Part shown: positions 58,504 to 64,000 of the stretch, piece by piece
Numbering within the stretch: the first letter of the stretch is position 1
Layout: each line of letters opens with the position of its first letter
From: DAOUAE01 sp034433795
GTDB taxonomy: Bacteria; Chloroflexota; UBA6077; FW602-bin22; DAOUAE01
NCBI GenBank assembly: GCA_034433795.1
Contig: DAOUAE010000065.1
Coordinates: forward strand, 89,440 to 153,439
Reading direction: 5' to 3'
Length of the DNA stretch: 64,000 nt
The notes under the pieces: generated by a model
Told to the model about the DNA's origin: nothing
Database searches by the model: none
Seen by the model: only the letters and a program-made list of their open reading frames with translations
Translations under genes and position numbers: made by a program

Positions 58504-58765
58504 GGCCGAGATCCGGGCGCTGCTGGCCGGACGGTCGCCGGCCGATCTCTTCGCCTGGCGCAGCCGGCCGGCCCGTGAGCAGGGCCTGACACCGGAGCGG
58601 CTGACGCCGGAGGCGATGGTCCGGCTGATGGCCAGCGACCCCCGATTCATCCGCCGGCCGGTGGTGGTGCTGGACGGCCGGCTGGTCCCCGGGGCGACGC
58701 CCCAGACCCTGGCCCGGTTGCTGGCCGAGAGCGGGTCCTCAGAGAGCAGTCAGGCGGTCGGGTAG
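58382..58765 (+). CDS. Spx/ArsC-like thioredoxin-fold protein, probable selenoprotein (in-frame TGA)
   Basis: 127 codons if the TGA at 58415-58417 is read as selenocysteine (U). Start ATG 58382 has GGGAG at 58371-58375, 6 nt away. Sequence MATILLLVRKG-U-LSCQRVREFL then GLTFQERDLFREPLTEAEIR aligns with Spx/ArsC proteins of type SCTSCRKARAWL...FxERNIFxEPLSxxEI. The TGA falls exactly on the first Cys of the CxxC redox motif, giving UxxC. Later residues keep the family's RPVVVLDGRLVPG near the C-terminus. A start at GTG 58433 would lack the whole redox site. Without Sec reading it would be a nonsense pseudogene. It overlaps nfo and the convergent HAD gene. Confidence 0.72.
58431..58452 (+). promoter_or_regulatory. 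Candidate bacterial SECIS hairpin
   Basis: Just after the in-frame TGA, GAGAGA (58435-58440) pairs with TCTCTC (58444-58449) around loop GTT. Below is a bulged T (58434) and GG (58432-58433) with CC (58450-58451). Loop starts with G, 23 nt lie between TGA and loop. This matches the known SelB-binding form (bulged U, GU in the loop) of E. coli fdhF. Confidence 0.65.
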
Positions 58766-59509
58766 GTCCGCCACCGACGGCAGCACGAGGTCGGGCTGGG
58801 GGCCCAGGGCGAGGTCGGTCGGGCGGAACTTACCGGTCTGGACCAGGGCGGTCCGCAGGCCCAGGCGCTGCGCGGCCTGGATGTCGGTGCGGATATCGTC
58901 GCCGACCATGAGCGCCGCCTCTGGGGGGCAGCCGGCGCTGCGCAGCGCCTGTCGGAAGAACGCCGGCGACGGTTTGCCGATGACGGTGGCCCGGCGGCCG
59001 CTGGCGTACTCCAGCGCCCGGACGAAGGCGCCGGCGTCGAGGGCGAGCCCGGCTGGCGTCTGCCAGTAGCGGTTGCGGTGCATGGCCACAAAATGGGCTC
59101 CCCGTAGCAGGGCTCGAAAAGCGCGGTTGAGGTTCTCGTAGGTGAAATCCTCGGCGGCGTCGCCGATGACCACGCCGGTCGCTTCCTCCGCCGGCGCCAG
59201 CAGATCGGCGAACTCGGTCAGGACTTCGCCCCGGGCCAGGATATAGCAGCGGGTCAGGCCCCGCTGCCGGAGGTAGGCGGCGGTGGCCAGGGCGGCGCTG
59301 ACCAGTTCGTCCGGCTCGGCCGGGATGTCCAGCGCCCGCAGCCGGGCGGCCAGGGTCTGCCGGCTGTCGCGGGTGTTGTTGGTGACAAAGCGGACGACCA
59401 GCCCGCGCTCTTTGAGAGCCCGCACCGCCGTGGCCGCGCCGGGCACGGCCTGCCCGGCCACGATCAGGACACCGTCGATGTCGAGGAAAACCGCGCGCAG
59501 ACCGGACAT
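58739..59509 (-). CDS. HAD-superfamily (NagD/phosphoglycolate-type) phosphatase
   Basis: 256 residues from the ATG at 59509; the ORF extends 60 nt further upstream but motif I sits properly at MSGLRAVFLDIDGVLIVAGQ. Motif II: VRFVTNNTRDSRQTL. Cap domain with GVVIGDAAEDFTYENLNRAF and FVAMHRNRYW. Motifs III/IV: IGKPSPAFFRQAL and ALMVGDDIRTDIQAAQRLGL. NagD-like phosphatases act on nucleotide or sugar phosphates. The 3' end overlaps the Spx-like gene by 27 bp in convergent orientation. Confidence 0.92.
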   Translation of the reverse strand: MSGLRAVFLDIDGVLIVAGQAVPGAATAVRALKERGLVVRFVTNNTRDSRQTLAARLRALDIPAEPDELVSAALATAAYLRQRGLTRCYILARGEVLTEFADLLAPAEEATGVVIGDAAEDFTYENLNRAFRALLRGAHFVAMHRNRYWQTPAGLALDAGAFVRALEYASGRRATVIGKPSPAFFRQALRSAGCPPEAALMVGDDIRTDIQAAQRLGLRTALVQTGKFRPTDLALGPQPDLVLPSVADLPDRLTAL

Positions 59510-59539
59510 CGAAAAGTCCCTGTGTCTGGTCTGAGAGAG

Positions 59540-59569
59540 AGTGTAGAGAGCGGGGACAGCCCGCGTCAA
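59540..59569 (-). promoter_or_regulatory. Promoter of the HAD phosphatase gene
   Basis: On the minus strand TTGACG (complement of 59564-59569), 18-nt spacer, TACACT (complement of 59540-59545), 30 nt before the ATG. Confidence 0.6.
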
Positions 59570-59595
59570 GAACGCTGCTCAAGGAAGGTACGGTG

Positions 59596-60492
59596 ATGTC
59601 AGACGTTGAGGTGCTGGTCCAGACACTCGCAACCGACGGGGGAGTCGATCTCCACACGCACACCCGCCACTCCGATGGGGCCTGGTCGCCTGAGGACCTG
59701 GTGGCCGATGCCCAGCGGCAGGGCGTGCGGGTGCTGGCGGTGACCGACCACGATACGGTAGCCGGCGTCCGGGCCGCCCAGGCAGCCGGGGCGGCCCACG
59801 GCCTGGCGGTCATCGGCGGCGTGGAGGTCACCACGGCTCTGGGCGATCGGGTCTACCATCTCCTGTGCTACGATATCGACCCGGCCGCCCCGGTCTGGGC
59901 TGAGGTCCAGGCTCACCGACAGAGGGCCCGCGAGCGCTACTACGGCTGGTTTGTCGAGCGGCTGCGCGAACGCGGCTACGTCGTCAGCCTGGATCTGGCG
60001 CGCGACGCCCAGGGCGAGCTGCTGCCCAACCCGGTGCTGGTGGCGCTGGAGCGGGCTGGCTATGCCCCCACCCCGGCAGCGGCCCGTCAGCTCCTGGCCA
60101 GCCTCAACCTCGGGAACCCCTTCCATCTTCTGGCGATACCGGTTGAACTCCTGGGGGCCCGGCTGCGGGACCACGATGGCCTCTGCGCGGTGGCCCATCC
60201 GGCCCGGCAGGAGCCAGGGGTCTGTCACCGGCTGCGGGAGGAGGATCTGGTGGCGCTCCAGCGATCGGTGCCGCTGGTGGCGCTGGAGGCCTATCACCCC
60301 TACCATACGCCGGCCGACATTGCCACCTACACCGCTCTGGCTCAGACGTACAGACTGGCCGTGACCTGCGGCTCCGACGCCCACGGCTGGCATGTTGGTC
60401 GTCCCCCCAAGCCCTATCCGGCGCATCTCTGCCGCGCGTTCCTCGAACGGGTGCTCGATCGCTGGCGCACGGGCACGCCGGCTTCGGTGTGA
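59596..60492 (+). CDS. PHP-domain phosphoesterase (RNase AM / nucleoside-bisphosphate phosphatase-like)
   Basis: 298 residues from the ATG at 59596 (AAGGAAGG upstream). PHP metal motifs: VDLHTHTRHSDGAWSPEDLV, VLAVTDHDTVAGV, and VIGGVEVTTALGDRVYHLLC. Later His/Asp ligands: CAVAHPARQEP and LAVTCGSDAHGWHVG. This is the YciV/TrpH type, which degrades short RNA or removes 3' or 5' phosphates from pAp-like molecules. The insert CYDIDPAAPVWAEVQAHRQR is standard. Divergent from the HAD gene. Confidence 0.93.
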   Translation: MSDVEVLVQTLATDGGVDLHTHTRHSDGAWSPEDLVADAQRQGVRVLAVTDHDTVAGVRAAQAAGAAHGLAVIGGVEVTTALGDRVYHLLCYDIDPAAPVWAEVQAHRQRARERYYGWFVERLRERGYVVSLDLARDAQGELLPNPVLVALERAGYAPTPAAARQLLASLNLGNPFHLLAIPVELLGARLRDHDGLCAVAHPARQEPGVCHRLREEDLVALQRSVPLVALEAYHPYHTPADIATYTALAQTYRLAVTCGSDAHGWHVGRPPKPYPAHLCRAFLERVLDRWRTGTPASV

Positions 60493-60662
60493 AAGATTTC
60501 ACAAAGTGCCGAAGGCCGTGAGCGCGCGTATTGACAGGCGGATCCCCACCTCGTGATACTCCCGTCGCACAGACCTGGGCGCGAGGCTGATGGGACCGGT
60601 CCGGAGAAAACGCCGGGCCGGGCGGGTCGTCTCCGTCAGGATCGCCGGGAGAGGGGGAACCG

Positions 60663-63600
60663 ATGCTGGGGCCACGCCTGTGGCGGTTGGCACGTCGGGC
60701 CGGCGCGCTCCTGCTGCTCGCCGGGCTGCTGGTGGCCGCACTGGCGGTCTGGCGGCCTCAGCCGGCCGCCGTGACAGCGGCGGCCGCCGAGACGGTGGTG
60801 CACCCGCACCTGCGGATCGCCATGGTCGCAGGGGGCGCGGCTCGCAGCCGGGCCCTGCGCCGGCTGAGTCTGGACCAGCAGGAATATGTCGATACCATCA
60901 TCCGGGCCAAACGCGACCTGCGCCCCGACCTCGCGGCCGTCGGAGCGCGGGTGCGGCTGAGCCGCTCACTGCCGGATGGCTCCTGGCTGCACACGGCCTG
61001 GCTGCCGGTCGGATCGCTTCCCGGTGTCGCCGGGCAGCCGGGCGTACAGCGGATCGCGCCCTCGGTCCCGCTCAGCCGGGCGCTGGACCTCTCGGTGCCG
61101 GCCATCGGCGCCCCGGCGGTCTGGGCCCAGACCGATAGTCAGGGGCGACCGCTGCGGGGGCAGGGGGCTCTGGTGGCGGTGGTGGACAGCGGGCTGGACC
61201 TGACCCACCCCGACTTCCGGCGGGCCGATGGCACCACCCGGGTGAAGTATCTCTGGGACCAGACCTGTGGCCAGCCCGGGTTTCCGACCTGCCCGCCTGG
61301 CAGTCGTCCGCCGGTGGTCATGGGCCAGTCCCGCTGGGGAGCCGAGTGGACAGAGGCCGATATCAACGCCGGGCGGGCGGTGACGACCGATGAGGACGGC
61401 CACGGCACCCACGTGGCCGGGATCGCCGCCGGCAATGGCCGGGCCGGTGGTGGCCAGTATCTCGGCGTGGCCCCGGAGAGCGACCTTCTGGTGGTGAAGT
61501 TCGACTTCACCAGCGCCGGGGCCCTGGAGGCCTGGGACTACGTCCTCGACCGGGCGGCCGCGCTGGGACGGCCGGTGGTTATCAATAACAGTTTCGGTAA
61601 CCACTTCGGCCCCCACGACGGCACCGACGATCTTGAGTGGTATATCGATCTGATGTCGCGCTACCGGTCGGGTCTGGCCTTTGTCGTCTCGGCCGGGAAC
61701 TCCCAGCAGGACCAGCTGCACGCCGCCGGCGCAGTGAGCCAGGGGCAGACCGTCGCCGTGGGCCTGGAGTTCACCAGCCCCGTCCCCTTCTTCGCGGTGG
61801 ACCTCTGGTACCGGGGGAGCGACCGGCTGAGCGTCACGCTCGTCAGTCCCGCGGGAGCGCGCTTCGGCCCCTTCGCCTGGCGGAGCGATGGGCAGATCAG
61901 CGGGCCGGTGACCTATGGAACGCTTCAGGCCCTGGCCTACAACGGTCCGGCCAGCGCCGCGCCTGGCTTCGATATCTTTCAGCCCTTCGCCAACCCCGAC
62001 AACCACGCCCTGGTCGAGGTCTTCACCGCCGATGGCCAGCCAACCATCGGCGGGCAGTGGACGCTGGAGATCGTCGGTGTCACGGTAACGGGCGGGTCGG
62101 GTCGGTGGGATGCCTGGCTGCCTTTCAACGAACGGATCAACCGGTTCACCAGTTTTGTCAGCACCGCCACGATCAGCCAGCCGGCCACGGCGCGCCAGGC
62201 GGTGGCGGTGGGGGCCTGGGTGACACGGCCGCAGGTCGGTGGCGAGGTGGCCGGCGATCTGGCGGCCTTCAGTGCATGGGGACCCACCCGCGACGGCCGT
62301 CAGAAGCCCGAGGTGGCGGCGCCCGGCGCCTGGATCGTGGCGCCCCGGTCGGCGGCCAGCCTGTTCACCCCGTGGGATACGGCCGGACGGTACACCGCTC
62401 TGCGCGGAACCAGCATGGCGGCGCCGCACGTGACCGGCACCATCGCCCTGCTCTTGCAGCTCAACCCCGCTCTGACCGCCGACCAGGTGCTCCAGATCCT
62501 CCGCGAGTCGGCCACCCGCGATTCTTTCACCGGGACCACCCCGAACCCCGGCTGGGGCTCTGGCAAGCTGAGCGCCCAGGCCGCCGTACACCTGGCGCAA
62601 ACGATGCCCACGCCCACCCCGACCGCGACCCCGCCGGCTATCGCTCCCGATTCCTTTGAGCCGGACAATGGGCCGGCGATGTCGAAGCCGCTGCCGCTGG
62701 ACGGGACGCTCCAGACGCACAGCCTGACCGCCGGCGATGTCGACTGGGTCTCCTTCTGGCTGAATGCGGGAGACCGGGTCCGGCTCTTCACCGAGAGCCC
62801 GCTCTGCGACACCGTCCTGGGTCTCTACGCGCCCGACGGGACGACGCTGCTGGTCGAGAATGACGACCGGGCGCCCGATCGGGTGGACTCGCTGGTCGAA
62901 TCTACCGTGTCCCAGAGCGGGCTGTACTTCGGCCGGGTGCGTCACTACCACGCCACCAGTGGCACCTGTCCCCAGTACGGCCTGGGCGGGGTGCTGGTCT
63001 CCGCAGCGCCCACGCCGACGTCAACTCCGATGCCGACGGCGACCCCGACACCGACGGTCGGCCAGCCGGACGCCTACGAACCCGACGACAGCGCCAGTGC
63101 CGCCCGGGCCCTGCCACTCGACGGCCGCCGGCAGGCCCGGACCTTCCACACGCCCGGTGATGAGGATTGGGTTTTCTTCGAGGCCCAGGCCGGCCAGACT
63201 GTTGAACTGGCGGTCACCAACCCCGACTGCGACGCTCAGCTGTTCCTCTACGCGGGTGATGCCGCGACGGTTCTGGCTTTCGACGATGACAGCGGCCCGG
63301 GCTTCGCTCCGCTGCTGCGCTATGCGTTCAGCCAGACCGGCCGCTACTACGCCCGGCTTCGCCTCTTTCTCAGCGAGACTGGAGGGACGACCGTCCTCTG
63401 CGCCTATGGTCTGCTCGGCCTGCTGGTCGCCGAAGGGCAGGCCCCGACCACTCCCGTCGGTTTCGGCGAAGACCGGGTGGGGAGCGGCGAGCGCCTGACA
63501 CCGGATGGGCGCCCCGACGCTGTCCTCGCAGTTCAGATCCAGCGGCCTGGCGCCCAGACCATCGTTGGGATGCGGGTCGAGCCGCTAGCCGGTGGACGCG

Positions 63601-64000
63601 GCTGGGACACCATTCCCGGCAACGAGCACTGGGCCATCGGGGTGAGCACCGGTCCCGACCAGCCACTCCTGAACAACCCGGATGGCAGCCTCACACTGCC
63701 GATGACCGACAGCCGTTCCCTCCGATTGTACCTGGCGGATGATGGCACGCTCGCCGCCGGCGGCTTCTTCGACCTCGTCATCCTGTTTGCGGACGGGCAG
63801 GCGCTGCGGACGACAGTCGATCTGCCGGCCACGACCATCACCCCAACGCCGACACCGACCGTGACGCCTGTGCCGACCGCGACGCCGGTTACCAGTCCGA
63901 CGCCGGTGGCCACGGCGACCCTGACGCCGACCGGGACGCCGACCGCCACGGCGACGGGGACAGCCACCCCGACACCGACCCTGACGCCGACGCCCATCCC
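60663..64000 (+). CDS. Exported subtilase (S8) with PPC domains and Thr-Pro linkers, partial
   Basis: Open from the ATG at 60663 (GAGAGGGGG upstream) through the right edge, over 1112 codons. Signal helix: AGALLLLAGLLVAALAVW. After an inhibitor-like propeptide (to about residue 140) come catalytic Asp in LVAVVDSGLDLTHPDF (about 173), His in EDGHGTHVAGIAAG (about 247), Asn in FVVSAGNSQQD and Ser in RGTSMAAPHVTGTIALL (about 583). Two prepeptidase C-terminal (PPC) domains follow (about 660-775 and 800-920: DVDWVSFWLNAGD, DEDWVFFEAQAGQ), split by Thr-Pro linkers, then a further beta domain and a long Thr-Pro tail. Secreted protease, probably surface bound. Confidence 0.93.
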   Translation, partial: MLGPRLWRLARRAGALLLLAGLLVAALAVWRPQPAAVTAAAAETVVHPHLRIAMVAGGAARSRALRRLSLDQQEYVDTIIRAKRDLRPDLAAVGARVRLSRSLPDGSWLHTAWLPVGSLPGVAGQPGVQRIAPSVPLSRALDLSVPAIGAPAVWAQTDSQGRPLRGQGALVAVVDSGLDLTHPDFRRADGTTRVKYLWDQTCGQPGFPTCPPGSRPPVVMGQSRWGAEWTEADINAGRAVTTDEDGHGTHVAGIAAGNGRAGGGQYLGVAPESDLLVVKFDFTSAGALEAWDYVLDRAAALGRPVVINNSFGNHFGPHDGTDDLEWYIDLMSRYRSGLAFVVSAGNSQQDQLHAAGAVSQGQTVAVGLEFTSPVPFFAVDLWYRGSDRLSVTLVSPAGARFGPFAWRSDGQISGPVTYGTLQALAYNGPASAAPGFDIFQPFANPDNHALVEVFTADGQPTIGGQWTLEIVGVTVTGGSGRWDAWLPFNERINRFTSFVSTATISQPATARQAVAVGAWVTRPQVGGEVAGDLAAFSAWGPTRDGRQKPEVAAPGAWIVAPRSAASLFTPWDTAGRYTALRGTSMAAPHVTGTIALLLQLNPALTADQVLQILRESATRDSFTGTTPNPGWGSGKLSAQAAVHLAQTMPTPTPTATPPAIAPDSFEPDNGPAMSKPLPLDGTLQTHSLTAGDVDWVSFWLNAGDRVRLFTESPLCDTVLGLYAPDGTTLLVENDDRAPDRVDSLVESTVSQSGLYFGRVRHYHATSGTCPQYGLGGVLVSAAPTPTSTPMPTATPTPTVGQPDAYEPDDSASAARALPLDGRRQARTFHTPGDEDWVFFEAQAGQTVELAVTNPDCDAQLFLYAGDAATVLAFDDDSGPGFAPLLRYAFSQTGRYYARLRLFLSETGGTTVLCAYGLLGLLVAEGQAPTTPVGFGEDRVGSGERLTPDGRPDAVLAVQIQRPGAQTIVGMRVEPLAGGRGWDTIPGNEHWAIGVSTGPDQPLLNNPDGSLTLPMTDSRSLRLYLADDGTLAAGGFFDLVILFADGQALRTTVDLPATTITPTPTPTVTPVPTATPVTSPTPVATATLTPTGTPTATATGTATPTPTLTPTPI

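Noticed and set aside
58433..58765. Normal (non-Sec) start of the Spx-like gene at GTG 58433
   Set aside because: It would remove the first strand and the whole redox motif, and lacks a ribosome site; the upstream ATG with GGGAG fits better.
63830..64000. Tandem repeat at the right edge
   Set aside because: Thr-Pro linker of the subtilase, still in frame.

Overview
The window is about 65-70% GC apart from two short AT-rich islands. It most resembles a member of the Chloroflexota (inference). Pointers are long Thr-Pro linkers in exported proteins, an HspR-DnaJ operon, exported proteins with LPxxG-hydrophobic-Arg tails, an orphan two-part FtsX permease, a Wzm/Wzt polysaccharide exporter beside a GT2-GT4 fusion, and giant multi-membrane proteins of the GT39/YfhO type. 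I would not name a genus. Many promoters read as TTGACA-17-TATAAT variants, and several genes are joined by ATGA or TGATG overlaps.

Layout. 1-5800 (minus): an adenosylcobalamin riboswitch with its own promoter drives an exported alpha/alpha-barrel repeat protein, a DUF4430-like exported protein, and an ECF transporter (T, fused A-A', and S running off the window edge). Together they look like a split transcobalamin plus uptake pump. 5.9-10.3 kb: orphan ABC permease, a decayed LacI regulator, and a Gfo/Idh/MocA oxidoreductase. 10.3-13.5 kb: a plasmid-style ParA, a small ribbon-helix-helix-like partner and a MerR/KfrA-like coiled-coil protein, set among AT-rich palindromes and 10-bp phased repeats. 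13.6-27.4 kb: housekeeping genes (rdgB, dnaJ-hspR, mnmA, tetR, murE, uppP, NUDIX, gltB with a structured leader, small exported proteins). 27.5-46.4 kb: cell-surface glycan region with glycosyltransferases, Wzm/Wzt, methyltransferase, GT2-GT4 fusion, a MoxR-VWA pair, and an operon of three large membrane proteins. 46.8-47.3 kb: a candidate small RNA and a Val-Leu-Gly tRNA operon. 47.6-64 kb: CYTH enzyme, hydrolase, SDR, M24 peptidase, small membrane proteins, class IV aminotransferase, enolase-superfamily dehydratase, exported Thr-Pro protein, queG-nfo-Spx-like operon, HAD phosphatase, PHP phosphoesterase, and a subtilase running off the right edge.

The most notable items are: (1) a thioredoxin-fold Spx/ArsC-like gene at 58382-58765 whose first redox Cys codon is an in-frame TGA followed by a good bacterial SECIS-like hairpin, so a probable selenoprotein; (2) the riboswitch-controlled split-transcobalamin/ECF locus; (3) the partition-like cluster with its DNA repeats; (4) the gltB leader with an internal terminator and duplicated pairing partners.
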